Origin: Bacillaceae bacterium
Lineage (GTDB): Bacteria > Bacillota > Bacilli > JACDOE01
Length of the DNA stretch: 64,000 bases
Direction: 5' to 3'
NCBI GenBank assembly: GCA_017656255.1
Contig: JACDOE010000001.1
Span: forward strand, 1,119,205 to 1,183,204
The notes below the pieces were generated by a model. The model had not been told where the DNA came from. It did not search any database and saw nothing but the letters and a program-made list of their open reading frames with translations. Below are positions 55,478 through 64,000 of the stretch, one piece after another (position 1 is the first letter of the stretch; each line of letters begins with the position of its first letter). A program made the position numbers and the translations under genes.

Positions 55478-55753
55478 ATGAACAAAAAAATCACCCTGTC
55501 TATCCTATCATTCTGGACCAGCTTAATCCTTGTTTTTGTAAGTGCGTTGATCTATTTGATGCCAGCGGTGACGAACTTTAGCTTTAATGATGCCACTGAA
55601 ATTTTACTATACATAATGGGATTGTTTTCGTTGTTAACTATTCTAATGGCGTTTGTCGGTCTTTTTAAGGACAAAGGCAGTTTAAAGATATTCGGATTTC
55701 TGGATATCGCCATCAATATTGTAGCGATTTTACCCTTTTATGGTTTATGTTAA
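55478..55753 (+). CDS. Small three-span membrane protein of unknown function
   Basis: A protein of 91 residues with three hydrophobic segments: ILSFWTSLILVFVSALIYLM, ILLYIMGLFSLLTILMAFVG and LDIAINIVAILPFYG. AGGTGG precedes the ATG. No family recognised. It is the last of the short AT-rich genes in this interval. Confidence 0.65.
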   Translation: MNKKITLSILSFWTSLILVFVSALIYLMPAVTNFSFNDATEILLYIMGLFSLLTILMAFVGLFKDKGSLKIFGFLDIAINIVAILPFYGLC

Positions 55754-55883
55754 TTGGACTCAATCTCATGAATTAATTTTTTCGAATCCTCCGGGAACAT
55801 AAGGTTTGTCAATCCGCTGTTCTTCTAAAATGAGTTATATGGTAAATTTTCATAAGTATCTCAAACAATCGTTTCCTCACAAC

Positions 55884-55926
55884 AAAAAAGAGCAGCCCCT
55901 TTACCAGATCAGGGCCACCCCCTCTT
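55884..55926 (-). terminator. Probable terminator of the dpp operon
   Basis: On the minus strand GGCCCT and AGGGGCTGCTC form an imperfect stem followed by TTTTTT, a few bases after the peptidase gene's stop codon. Confidence 0.5.
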
Positions 55927-55937
55927 CAAACCTAAAA

Positions 55938-57074
55938 TCACAAAACCGTCCACTGTTTCGGATAGGATGTCAGCACCTCTACACCCTGCTCCGTCACGAT
56001 CACATCATCTTCAATCCGCACACCGCCGATATCCGGAATATATATTCCCGGCTCCACCGTAAACACCATCCCCGGTTCAATCCGATCCTGATTCTCCTGG
56101 TGCATGGAAGGCGGTTCATGGACTTCAATGCCCATGCCGTGACCGACCCGATGGATGAAATTGTCGCCGAAACCCGCTGCTTCGATGTGTTGGCGGGCGA
56201 CACGATCGATCTCACCGATGGCAGCCCCCGGTTTGATCGCCTCAATCGCCTTTAGCTGGGCTTCGAGCACCGTCTGATAAATGGTGCGCATGCGGGAATC
56301 CACAACATCCTCATCCCCCACCACAAACGTACGGGTAATGTCCGAAGCGTAACCGCCGGCAAATGCCCCCATGTCAATCAGAAGAAAATCACCGGGGCGA
56401 AGCTCCGCCATGCCTGGTTTCCCGTGAGGGAGCGCGGTTCGTGTTCCGGTGAGGACAATGGTATCAAAGGCCGGGGCCTCTGCCCCCAGCAGTCTCATTT
56501 GATAATCGATTTCCGCCGCCAGCTCCATCTCTTTGACTCCGGGCTTTACCTTCCTGACCGCAATGGCCAGAGCTTTTTCCATCATCTCAATCGAAGCCTT
56601 GATTTTCTGTTTTTCCAGATCGTCCTTTTTCATGCGGATCCCGTAGGTTACATCCGTCATATCGACAAAGGCGGCTTCCTGAAAAAGGGATTCCAACCCT
56701 TCATAGCGGTCGAGGGATACTACACCTTTTTCCAGACCAATCGTCCGATATCGGTCGAAGCCACCCACTCCCTCTTTTTTCCACAGTTCATAGGGATCTT
56801 CGTGGTCCCGGTAATACAAAATCCGGTCCACACTCGCCTTTTCTTCAGCTTCCTGCTTCTCGAGAAAAGGCACGATCATAAAATCAGATTCGTGTCTAGA
56901 CATAAACAGGGCCAGTAATCGTTCATGGGGATCGCTAAGAAAACCGGTAAAATAAAAAATATTGGCCGGAGACAGCAGGATCACTCCGTCGATCCCGCTC
57001 TCCTCCATCTTTTCTTTTAATTTCGCCCGTCTGAGAACGTACAAGTCCTGTTGTTCCGTATCCAGTTGAGCCAT
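55938..57074 (-). CDS. M24 family Xaa-Pro peptidase
   Basis: A two-metal pita-bread aminopeptidase/prolidase of 378 residues. The metal ligands are in [20 protein letters not shown] (D, D), [15 protein letters not shown] (H), [13 protein letters not shown] (E) and [12 protein letters not shown] (E). The creatinase-like N-terminal domain precedes them. AGGAGG lies 7 bases before the ATG. It is the last gene of the dpp operon, 15 bases after dppC, and probably splits Xaa-Pro bonds in imported peptides; whether it prefers dipeptides or longer substrates is open. Confidence 0.9.
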   Translation of the reverse strand: MAQLDTEQQDLYVLRRAKLKEKMEESGIDGVILLSPANIFYFTGFLSDPHERLLALFMSRHESDFMIVPFLEKQEAEEKASVDRILYYRDHEDPYELWKKEGVGGFDRYRTIGLEKGVVSLDRYEGLESLFQEAAFVDMTDVTYGIRMKKDDLEKQKIKASIEMMEKALAIAVRKVKPGVKEMELAAEIDYQMRLLGAEAPAFDTIVLTGTRTALPHGKPGMAELRPGDFLLIDMGAFAGGYASDITRTFVVGDEDVVDSRMRTIYQTVLEAQLKAIEAIKPGAAIGEIDRVARQHIEAAGFGDNFIHRVGHGMGIEVHEPPSMHQENQDRIEPGMVFTVEPGIYIPDIGGVRIEDDVIVTEQGVEVLTSYPKQWTVL

Positions 57075-57089
57075 GCCAGCGCCTCCTGA

Positions 57090-57986
57090 TCATTGTTTCA
57101 TTTTGGGGTCCAGGGCATCACGCAGACCGTCCCCCATCAAATTAAATCCTAACACGGTCAACATGATACATAAACCCGGAAAAACCACGGTCCAGGGAGC
57201 TTTCTGGATGTAATCCTTGGACTCCGCCAGCATCGTTCCCCATTCCGGCTGCGGGGGCTGAGCCCCGAGGCCAAGAAATCCCAGTGCAGCGGCCTCCAGA
57301 ATCGCAGTAGCGATCCCCAGCGAAGCCTGAACAATAATCGGCGCCGTGCTGTTCGGCAGAATATGATGAAAAATAATGCGGGCATCTTTCATCCCCTGGG
57401 CCCGGGCCGCCATGATATAATCCTCTTCCTTGATACTCAGCACCGTGGATCGGACCAGGCGACCAAAGGTGGGGATATTGACGATGGCGATGGCCAGTAT
57501 CGCATTTTCCAGAGACGGGCCCAGAATGGCGACGATGGCGATAGCCAGCAGAATACTGGGAAACGCCAGCATGATATCAAAAATCCGGGAAATCAGCATA
57601 TCTACCCAGCGTCCATAATAACCCGCCAGAATTCCCATCAGGGATCCGACCACCATCGAACCCATCACCGCAAAAAAGCCGACAAACAGTGAGATTCGCG
57701 CCCCGTAGATCAGGCGTGTAAACAGGTCGCGCCCCAGTCCGTCTGTTCCCAGCCAGTTTTCGGAAGACGGCGGTTTCAGGCGATTATACAGGTCTTTTCC
57801 GTCCCACGGGTGAGACGTAATCACCGGAGCCAGCACCGCTAAAAGAATAAATAAAAGAATAATCAGTGCACCTGCAATGGCTGATTTATGCCGCCATAAC
57901 CTGCGCCACGCATCACGCCATGGGCCGGATGCCGCAGACGGATCGACCGCTGTTTTCTGTGTTTCCTCAAGCATGACCTGGCTCAT
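57090..57986 (-). CDS. dppC: Dipeptide ABC transporter permease DppC
   Basis: The second membrane subunit of a peptide importer, 298 residues with about six spans. The N-terminal OppC-type segment (WRRLWRHKSAIAGALIILLF) and NWLGTDGLGRDLFTRLIYGAR are typical. The ATPase-coupling EAA loop is DYIMAARAQGMKDARIIFHH. The start is an ATG with GGGGGG upstream. Order dppD-dppF-dppA-dppB-dppC resembles the app operon of B. subtilis, but the binding protein is DppA-like. Confidence 0.9.
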   Translation of the reverse strand: MSQVMLEETQKTAVDPSAASGPWRDAWRRLWRHKSAIAGALIILLFILLAVLAPVITSHPWDGKDLYNRLKPPSSENWLGTDGLGRDLFTRLIYGARISLFVGFFAVMGSMVVGSLMGILAGYYGRWVDMLISRIFDIMLAFPSILLAIAIVAILGPSLENAILAIAIVNIPTFGRLVRSTVLSIKEEDYIMAARAQGMKDARIIFHHILPNSTAPIIVQASLGIATAILEAAALGFLGLGAQPPQPEWGTMLAESKDYIQKAPWTVVFPGLCIMLTVLGFNLMGDGLRDALDPKMKQ

Positions 57987-57997
57987 GGTATCCCCCC

Positions 57998-59002
57998 TTA
58001 TTTATAGTTGATTCTCGGGTCTACTGCTGCATACAGAAGATCCACGATCAGGTTGATGAGTACGAAAATGGTGGCAACCACCAGGATGCCCGACTGAATC
58101 ACCGGGTAATCCCGATAGGTAATCGCATCATAAATGTATCGTCCGATCCCGGGCCATCCGAAAATGGTCTCGGTCAGGACAGCACCGCCTAAAAGCAGCC
58201 CGGTCTGTAACCCCACCACCGTGAGAACAGGGATAAACGCATTTTTAAGGGCATGCTTGTAATTGACCCAGAATTCATTCAGGCCTTTGGCACGTGCCGT
58301 ACGAATATAGTCCTGCTTCATCACTTCCAGCATACTGGAACGAGTCATCCGGGCAATGATCGCCATGGGGATCGTTCCCAGTGCAATACCGGGAAGAATC
58401 AGATGTTTGACTACATCCCACAGGCCGGACCAGTTTCCGGTTATAATCGTATCCAATACATAAAAATGGGTGACCACTTCAATTGGTTCCCGGACGTTAT
58501 ATCTTCCGGTCGACGGCAACAGTTGCAATTCCTTGGCAAACACCCACTGTTCCATCAGTCCCAGCCAGAAGACAGGCATCGACACACCGATCAGGGCGAT
58601 CAGCATACTGATGTAATCAAACCAGGTTGCCTGTTTCCATGCCGCAATAATGCCGGCATTCACACCGACAAAAATAGCGATCAGCATGGCCACGAATGTC
58701 AATTCCAGCGTGGCGGCCAGAAAAGGACCGATTTCTTCCGCAATCTCTGCTCCGGTACGGATGGAAACTCCCAGGTCTCCCCGCATCAGATCGCCGAGAA
58801 AATGAAAATACTGAATGTACCAGGGCTCGTTGAGTCCCAGTTCCTCCCTCAATTGAGCGAGGGCCTCATCCGATGCCTTTTCCCCGAGAATCGCCCGGGC
58901 CGGATCCCCCGGAATCGCCCGGATAATGGAAAAGACAATCAGGGACATTCCGAACAGAACCGGGATCAGCATCAGCAGTCTTCTTGCGATGTATGTCCAC
59001 AT
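57998..59002 (-). CDS. dppB: Dipeptide ABC transporter permease DppB
   Basis: The first membrane subunit of the importer, 334 residues with about six spans. The N-terminus WTYIARRLLMLIPVLFGMS, then IIRAIPGDPARAILG, fits the OppB/DppB family. The EAA loop is DYIRTARAKGLNEFWVNYKH. The start is at 59002 (MWTYIARR), with GGAGGG upstream; an ATG at 59020 is less well placed. It lies 92 bases after dppA, behind a hairpin that may lower its expression relative to the binding protein. Confidence 0.9.
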   Translation of the reverse strand: MWTYIARRLLMLIPVLFGMSLIVFSIIRAIPGDPARAILGEKASDEALAQLREELGLNEPWYIQYFHFLGDLMRGDLGVSIRTGAEIAEEIGPFLAATLELTFVAMLIAIFVGVNAGIIAAWKQATWFDYISMLIALIGVSMPVFWLGLMEQWVFAKELQLLPSTGRYNVREPIEVVTHFYVLDTIITGNWSGLWDVVKHLILPGIALGTIPMAIIARMTRSSMLEVMKQDYIRTARAKGLNEFWVNYKHALKNAFIPVLTVVGLQTGLLLGGAVLTETIFGWPGIGRYIYDAITYRDYPVIQSGILVVATIFVLINLIVDLLYAAVDPRINYK

Positions 59003-59046
59003 TATCGATCCCTCCAGCAAGGCTCACTTGTGATAGAAAGAAGGAA

Positions 59047-59077
59047 GGGCAGTGCCGCCTGTGGAAGAGCACTACCC
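59047..59077 (-). terminator. Intercistronic hairpin between dppA and dppB
   Basis: GGGTAGTGC and GCACTGCCC pair on the minus strand (9 bp with one G-U) around 13 bases, followed by TTCCTTCTTTCT. It is probably a partial terminator giving more binding protein than permease. Confidence 0.6.
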
Positions 59078-59094
59078 TGTCCATTCAAGTCATG

Positions 59095-60768
59095 TTATTC
59101 ACTGAAATAGACGTGGGTAAATTTATCAGAGCCGGTCGGATGCGGTGCAAAATCCTGGATGGTTGCTTTACCGGCCAGAGGAGGCGTCGAGTGTACCAGC
59201 GGTACCCAGGGCGCATCTTCATGGATGATTTCCTGGGCCTGCATGTACAGCTCTGCCCGCTCAGCCTGATCGGAGAGCTGCTGGGCCTGGATTAACAGTT
59301 CATGAAGTTCATCGCTTTTGTAGAAAGCAATGTTTCCGGCGTCCGGACCTTTGGCATTGTCCTTGTCAAGCAGGACATACAGGAAGTTGTCCGGATCTCC
59401 GTTATCCCCGGTCCATCCGAGGAATGCCATGGTGTGCTCCCCTTTACCGGTTTTCTCCAGGTAAGGTGTCCACTCATGGGTAATGATTTCAGCATCGATG
59501 CCGATTTTCTCCAGGTCTGCCTGAACCGCTGCTGCAATTTTTTGTGGTTGCGGCATGTACGGACGCGGGTTAGGCATTGCCCAGAGTTCCGTTTTAAATC
59601 CATTCGGATAGCCCGCTTCGGCCAGAAGTTCTTTCGCCTTTTCCGGGTTATATTCATAGTCTTCGATACTGTCGTTGTAGCCCCACAGAGACGGCGGCAT
59701 CGGATTCTTGGCCGGAACACCCAGACCGCCATAGAATGCATCAATCAGGGCCTGTTTGTTAATCGCCATGTTGATGGCGCGACGAACCTGTACATTGTCA
59801 AACGGTTCTTTCTCTGTGTTCATCGCCAGGTATCCGACGTTCATGGACGGGCGCTTGAACAGTTTCAGATTGCTGTCTGACTCAACCGCTTCCACATCAT
59901 CCGGGTTGAGCCCGATCATCAGATCGATTTCCCCGCTTTGCAGCGCAGTCAGACGTGCACTGTTATCCGGAATCACTTTAAAGATCAGGCGATCCAGTTT
60001 CGGTGCGCCTTCCATCCAGTAGTCCGCATTCTTTTCCAGAGTAATGGTGTCATTTTTCTTCCAGTCCTTGAAGACAAACGGTCCGGTTCCTACCGGGTTT
60101 TCACCGAATTTGTCACCATACTTCTTAACGGCTTCCGGGCTGGCGATTCCAAACGGAGACATAGCCAGGTTATTCAGGAACGGGCCCAGAGGCCGCTTCA
60201 ACTTGAATTCAACGGTGTAATCATCCACTTTTTTGACTTCTTCAATGATGTGGCCTTCGTCTCCCTTATACCCGCCAAACATATAACCGTAGTACGGGAA
60301 GTTCCCCTGGTGATACGGGTGTTCTGGGTCCATCCAGCGTTCAAAGTTGAACACGACAGCGTCCGCATTGAAGTCCGTACCGTCGTGGAACTTGACTCCT
60401 TCACGCAGTTTGAAGGTCCAGGTCAGGCCGTCCTCAGAGTTCTCCCATTCCGTGGCGAGGGCCGGTTCAACCTGTGTGGTCTGTCCTTTATAGTCAAGAA
60501 GTGTGTCAAAAATGTTCTTGGTTACAGCGAGAGATTCACCATCTGTGACCTGAGACGGATCAAGAGATTTGGAGTCGGCACCTCTACCGAACACCATGGT
60601 CCCTCCCTGACCCTCATTTTCACCGGTAGAACCGGTTTCGGTCTCCGAGTTTCCTTCCTGCTGACCGGACTCAGCCGGTGTGCTGCTTTCCTCTGTTGAT
60701 CCACAGCCTACCAGCGCCATGGACATAGCCAGAAAAACAGATAATACTACCAGCAGCCATTTTCGCAT
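59095..60768 (-). CDS. dppA: Peptide-binding lipoprotein DppA
   Basis: The extracellular substrate-binding lipoprotein of the importer (SBP_bac_5, 557 residues). The signal MRKWLLVVLSVFLAMSMALV ends in lipobox LVGC, followed by an acidic Ser/Glu/Gly linker. The body resembles E. coli DppA closely, for example NVGYLAMNTEKEPFDNVQVR, PPSLWGYNDSIEDYEYNPEK and LGWTGDNGDPDNFLYVLL. AAGGGGG precedes the ATG. It lies 143 bases after dppF. Dipeptides are the likely ligands, by similarity. Confidence 0.92.
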   Translation of the reverse strand: MRKWLLVVLSVFLAMSMALVGCGSTEESSTPAESGQQEGNSETETGSTGENEGQGGTMVFGRGADSKSLDPSQVTDGESLAVTKNIFDTLLDYKGQTTQVEPALATEWENSEDGLTWTFKLREGVKFHDGTDFNADAVVFNFERWMDPEHPYHQGNFPYYGYMFGGYKGDEGHIIEEVKKVDDYTVEFKLKRPLGPFLNNLAMSPFGIASPEAVKKYGDKFGENPVGTGPFVFKDWKKNDTITLEKNADYWMEGAPKLDRLIFKVIPDNSARLTALQSGEIDLMIGLNPDDVEAVESDSNLKLFKRPSMNVGYLAMNTEKEPFDNVQVRRAINMAINKQALIDAFYGGLGVPAKNPMPPSLWGYNDSIEDYEYNPEKAKELLAEAGYPNGFKTELWAMPNPRPYMPQPQKIAAAVQADLEKIGIDAEIITHEWTPYLEKTGKGEHTMAFLGWTGDNGDPDNFLYVLLDKDNAKGPDAGNIAFYKSDELHELLIQAQQLSDQAERAELYMQAQEIIHEDAPWVPLVHSTPPLAGKATIQDFAPHPTGSDKFTHVYFSE

Positions 60769-60911
60769 GTGAAAATCCCCCTTTTTTAATAGTCTGAAAG
60801 ATCATGAAAAAAGAAAGCCAACAATGTGAAAGCCTTTCTTTTATATCTTTCTATCAACTCCTTTTTTTCGAGATTTATATCAATTCTTTTTCGTAATGAA
60901 AAAGAAATGAT

Positions 60912-61889
60912 TTAACGGTTGTAAAGATGGCACGACACGAAATGTTCGTTCCCTTCGTCTTTAAAATCGGGACGTGCTTCCTTGCAGATGTCCATGACGT
61001 GAGGGCAACGGGTATGAAAGGCACACCCTCCCGGCGGATTGGCAGGACTTGGTACATCCCCCTGCAGAATGATTTGTTCCCGCTTGAAATCCGGATCCGC
61101 AACGGGTACCGCGGATAAAAGGGCCTGTGTATAGGGATGCATCGGATTTTCAAACAGTTCATCCCGATCGGCCAGTTCAATAATCCGGCCGAGATACATC
61201 ACGCCGATCCGGTCACTGATATGCCGAACGACACTGAGGTCATGAGCGATGAACAGGTAGGTCAGTTGAAATTGTTCCTGAAGGTCCTGAAGCAGGTTCA
61301 ACACCTGGGACTGAATGGACACATCCAGTGCCGATACGGGCTCGTCTGCGACGATCAGCTTCGGGTTCAGCATCAAAGCTCGTGCGATTCCGATACGCTG
61401 TCGCTGTCCCCCGCTGAATTCATGGGGATACCGTTTGGCATGGGAACGGTTCAGCCCGACCACTTCCAGCATTTTCTCCACCCGTTCCTGTCGTTCTTTA
61501 CGGCTCGAAACACCGTGTACTTTAAGCGGTTCGGACAGAATTTTTTCCACTGTATGGCGGGGATTCAAAGAGGCATACGGATCCTGAAAAATCATCTGCA
61601 TATCCCGCCGCAACTTTCTGAGATTTTCCTTCGACAGACGGGTGACATCCACTCCGTCAAAAAGTACTTCGCCTTCCGTCGGTTCCACCAGCCTGAGAAT
61701 GGAGCGCCCGGTGGTCGATTTTCCGCATCCGCTCTCCCCAACCAGCCCGAGTGTTTCTCCTTTACGCACACTGAATGAGACATCATCCACAGCTTTCACA
61801 TAGGCCTGCGTGGTGGAAATGACGCCTCCCCTGACCGGATAATACTTTTTCAGGTGATTGACCTTCAGTAGTTCCTGCGCCTGATTCAA
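60912..61889 (-). CDS. dppF: Dipeptide ABC transporter ATP-binding protein DppF
   Basis: One of two ATPases of the importer. Walker A is [11 protein letters not shown], the signature is [15 protein letters not shown], Walker B is [14 protein letters not shown], and a C-terminal oligopeptide-transporter extension has [16 protein letters not shown]. The DppF-type N-terminus [16 protein letters not shown] fits. The start appears to be TTG at 61889 with GGGAG a rather long 12 bases upstream; no ATG or GTG is available in frame, so translation may be weak. It has 325 residues. Confidence 0.92.
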   Translation of the reverse strand: MNQAQELLKVNHLKKYYPVRGGVISTTQAYVKAVDDVSFSVRKGETLGLVGESGCGKSTTGRSILRLVEPTEGEVLFDGVDVTRLSKENLRKLRRDMQMIFQDPYASLNPRHTVEKILSEPLKVHGVSSRKERQERVEKMLEVVGLNRSHAKRYPHEFSGGQRQRIGIARALMLNPKLIVADEPVSALDVSIQSQVLNLLQDLQEQFQLTYLFIAHDLSVVRHISDRIGVMYLGRIIELADRDELFENPMHPYTQALLSAVPVADPDFKREQIILQGDVPSPANPPGGCAFHTRCPHVMDICKEARPDFKDEGNEHFVSCHLYNR

Positions 61890-61982
61890 TTTTTCTTCAA
61901 CTCCCGATTCTTGACGTTGGCTGTTGATGTTGCCACTGATTCATCCGTTTTCATGACCACGTAAGTTGTTGACGGTTCACGG

Positions 61983-62981
61983 TTACGGCTGAATCTGGTT
62001 GTGTTTTCCTTCTTCCGTATATAAAAAGCATCGACATGTGTGCTCAACTTCGACTTCCTGAAGTTCCGGCATCTGAGTCCGACAGATATCCATCACTTTT
62101 TCACATCGCGGGGCAAAACGACACCCCTCCGGCATCGATCCGGGTGCCGGCACATTTCCGGGGATCGAATAGAGCCTTTTTTTGGTATCATGGATTTGAG
62201 GGATGGATTTGATCAGCCCTTCCGTATAGGGATGCTTCGGATTCTTGAAAATGGTACGGACATCCCCTTCTTCCACCACTTTCCCGGCATACATCACCAC
62301 GACTCGGTCACACATTTCAGCCACAACACCCAGATCATGGGTAATCATCATAATCGATGTATTAAAATCACGATTGAGATCTCTCATCAGGTTGAGGATC
62401 TGGGCCTGGATGGTCACGTCAAGGGCCGTGGTTGGCTCATCCGCAATCAGAAGTTCGGGATTGCAGGCCATCGCCATCGCAATCATGACGCGCTGGCGCA
62501 TGCCTCCCGACAGTTGATGCGGATATTCATCCAGAATTTCTTCAGCACGAGGGATCCCTACTTTTTTCAACATGTTGAGAGAATGTGCCCGCGCTTTCTT
62601 CTTGTCATATTTGAGGTGAAGACGCACCGGTTCACTCATCTGGTCTCCGATGGTATAAACGGGATTCAAAGATGTCATGGGTTCCTGAAAGATCATGGCG
62701 ATTTCATTCCCGCGGATGGAACGCATACGTTTTTCAGAAACCTGAGTCAAATCTTCATTTTTAAAAAGGATGGAACCCCTTACAATTTTGCCAGGAGGGG
62801 ACGGGATCAACCTCATCACGGAGAGGGAGGTGACACTTTTCCCACAGCCGGATTCTCCCACGATCCCCAGTATTTCTCCCGGTTTGATATGCAGGTTCAC
62901 CCCTTCAACAGCCGGAACAACACCGCGATCGGTGTAAAAATATGTATGCAGATCCTGAATCTCAAGCAAGTGATCGGTCAA
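61983..62981 (-). CDS. dppD: Dipeptide ABC transporter ATP-binding protein DppD
   Basis: The other ATPase of the importer and the first gene of the operon. Walker A is [11 protein letters not shown], the signature is [15 protein letters not shown], Walker B is [14 protein letters not shown], and the C-terminal extension has [16 protein letters not shown]. The DppD-type N-terminus [16 protein letters not shown] fits. The start is TTG with GAGGTG 9 bases upstream. It has 332 residues. A good sigma-A promoter lies about 70 bases upstream. Confidence 0.92.
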   Translation of the reverse strand: MTDHLLEIQDLHTYFYTDRGVVPAVEGVNLHIKPGEILGIVGESGCGKSVTSLSVMRLIPSPPGKIVRGSILFKNEDLTQVSEKRMRSIRGNEIAMIFQEPMTSLNPVYTIGDQMSEPVRLHLKYDKKKARAHSLNMLKKVGIPRAEEILDEYPHQLSGGMRQRVMIAMAMACNPELLIADEPTTALDVTIQAQILNLMRDLNRDFNTSIMMITHDLGVVAEMCDRVVVMYAGKVVEEGDVRTIFKNPKHPYTEGLIKSIPQIHDTKKRLYSIPGNVPAPGSMPEGCRFAPRCEKVMDICRTQMPELQEVEVEHTCRCFLYTEEGKHNQIQP

Positions 62982-63050
62982 TGAAGGGACACCTCGTTTC
63001 TATCGTCTATAGACTTGCTGTTGTTGATATATGAAAATTATCCCATTTCT

Positions 63051-63078
63051 ATTATATGAATTCAACACAAAATTGCAA
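63051..63078 (-). promoter_or_regulatory. Sigma-A promoter of the dpp operon
   Basis: TTGCAA (63073-63078), 16 bases, and TATAAT (63051-63056) on the minus strand, in a very AT-rich region. No CodY- or CcpA-like site was recognised with confidence. Confidence 0.75.
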
Positions 63079-63191
63079 ATATTCAACTTTATTGAGTATT
63101 TTAAAAAATATTAATATTTATACATATAAATGTAATATTATTCATTATTTGTTAGGGGGAATTAACAGGACGCCTCCTTTCCCGACCTGTG

Positions 63192-63581
63192 TCAGGATGA
63201 CATTCTTGTAATCAACCATTCCAGCCCCCGTCGTGTATTCGTACTCAACCAGTCTCCCAGCTGATTACCAATCCGGCTCAGCCAGCTGGTTTCACGCGGA
63301 GCGGGTTCCGCCTGTTCCTGCGGGATGACCGGTTCCTTTTTCGGCTCCGTCTGCTCCGTTTCTTGCTGTGAAATCGGATTTCCACTGCGATCGGTTACGA
63401 TGGTCTGGCCGAGGACCTCCAGTTCAATGCGATTCCCATCCACTCTTTTGATATGAAAGGCGCCGGATGCTCCCGGATTCCCGTCGATCCGGCGGATGCC
63501 CTTCTCAGCGGTATCAATGCCCAGAAGCACCCCGAACAGCAGGATGCTGACCAGAAAGAAAAACTGAAATGCCAGTTTCAT
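63192..63581 (-). CDS. yqxA: YqxA/DUF3679 family protein
   Basis: A small protein of 129 residues with one N-terminal membrane span (MKLAFQFFFLVSILLFGVLL) and a polar, Glu/Gln-rich exterior part (SQQETEQTEPKKEPVIPQEQ) ending in an amphipathic segment. It matches B. subtilis YqxA in position (between spoIIP and lepA) and layout (DUF3679). The start at 63581 has GGAGG about 10 bases upstream; the frame opens at 63647. It lies 34 bases after spoIIP and is probably cotranscribed. Function is unknown. Confidence 0.8.
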   Translation of the reverse strand: MKLAFQFFFLVSILLFGVLLGIDTAEKGIRRIDGNPGASGAFHIKRVDGNRIELEVLGQTIVTDRSGNPISQQETEQTEPKKEPVIPQEQAEPAPRETSWLSRIGNQLGDWLSTNTRRGLEWLITRMSS

Positions 63582-63615
63582 CGGCTGTAACCTCCTCCCT
63601 TTTTGTCTGTTGCTG

Positions 63616-64000
63616 TCAGGATGCCTGCTTTTGGTTAGCGGGTGCATTCACTTTTTCCGCATCCCAGTAGATATCGGCAATCACCTGCGCCAGCGCCTCT
63701 GCACTCCGGTATGACTCTTCCAGTGTATTCCCGATGCCGCCGATCTCAACAATCACACTGTTGGGGGAAACCGACTGGTTGTATTCACCGTGCCCCTGAT
63801 TTTCCGCCTTTCCGATAATGCCTTTGGACAGGCCGGGATATTTCTCATTAATCTTCTGATGCAACTGTTCAGCAAATGCAAGATTTTTCTCCCAGTGTGG
63901 ATTGGCTTTCCCGATGACAAAAAAGATCTGGGCGTATGACTGGCCGTTAATGGTAACGGTTGTTTTTTCCCGATCGAGTCCGTCCCGGTGAATATCAAAA
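63616..64000 (-). CDS. spoIIP: Stage II sporulation protein P, C-terminal part (5' end outside window)
   Basis: SpoIIP is a peptidoglycan amidase/endopeptidase that, with SpoIID and SpoIIM, degrades septal wall during engulfment of the forespore. Only the last about 127 residues are visible, running off the window end. Family motifs are FDIHRDGLDREKTTVTING, QIFFVIGKANPHWEKNL and NSVIVEIGGIGNTLEESYRS. Its presence shows that the organism forms endospores or descends from a spore former. In the mother cell it is expected to be under SigE control; the promoter is outside the window. Confidence 0.95.
   Translation of the reverse strand, partial: FDIHRDGLDREKTTVTINGQSYAQIFFVIGKANPHWEKNLAFAEQLHQKINEKYPGLSKGIIGKAENQGHGEYNQSVSPNSVIVEIGGIGNTLEESYRSAEALAQVIADIYWDAEKVNAPANQKQAS

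Noticed and set aside
62040-62984. 314-codon open frame on the plus strand
   Set aside because: It mirrors dppD, whose ABC motifs are complete; the frame is a by-product of codon bias.

Overview
The window is ordinary chromosome of a spore-forming, low-GC-lineage Gram-positive (Firmicutes, order Bacillales), probably a thermophile. The grounds are a SpoIIP/YqxA/LepA cluster, an HrcA/CIRCE-controlled hrcA-grpE-dnaK-dnaJ-prmA-rsmE-mtaB order like that of Bacillus subtilis, AddAB instead of RecBCD, Bacillus-type 7-1-7 Fur boxes, and strong AGGAGG ribosome binding sites. The exact family cannot be read from the sequence; Thermoactinomycetaceae or a thermophilic Bacillaceae would fit. There is no rRNA, tRNA, CRISPR array, intact insertion sequence or prophage.

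Layout. 1-13 kb: the 3' end of murF faces ddl. A repeat-rich gap with a frameshifted lipoprotein follows, then a Na/Pi cotransporter, deoC, a Nudix hydrolase, a methyltransferase, the tyrosine/homogentisate operon (hppD-FAH-hmgA), a glutamate-synthase-like FMN protein with a small coiled-coil partner, a 48-residue zinc-ribbon gene and an alpha/beta hydrolase. 13-24.4 kb: one DNA-end-processing operon, yhaO-yhaN-addB-addA. 24.6-36.9 kb: patA-hemW, then the heat-shock operon hrcA-chaperonin-grpE-dnaK-dnaJ-prmA-rsmE-mtaB behind a perfect CIRCE element. The gene between hrcA and grpE encodes an archaeal-type (group II-like) chaperonin, not GroEL. 37-42 kb: hsp20, an acyl-CoA synthetase with a FadR-like operator, and cydAB, in which cydB carries a one-base frameshift. 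42-51 kb: an iron/envelope region. Two promoters with the same design (consensus sigma-A promoter plus overlapping and downstream Fur boxes) drive an FTR1 iron permease unit and a large lipoprotein; between and beside them lie glycosyltransferases, a membrane-bound phosphatase-superfamily protein and a YbhN-like membrane protein, and a ferritin-like DUF2935 gene diverges from the lipoprotein. 51-64 kb: lepA, ugd, a short AT-richer island of unknown secreted or membrane proteins, a dipeptide ABC transporter operon (dppDFABC) ending in an M24 Xaa-Pro peptidase, then yqxA and the 3' part of spoIIP.

Compared with B. subtilis, where spoIIP-yqxA-lepA-hemW-hrcA is contiguous, this chromosome has about 10 kb between yqxA and lepA and about 15 kb between lepA and hemW. 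The most notable content is the chaperonin embedded in the Hsp70 operon, the Fur-controlled iron/envelope region, and the membrane-anchored YhaN/YhaO pair joined to AddAB.
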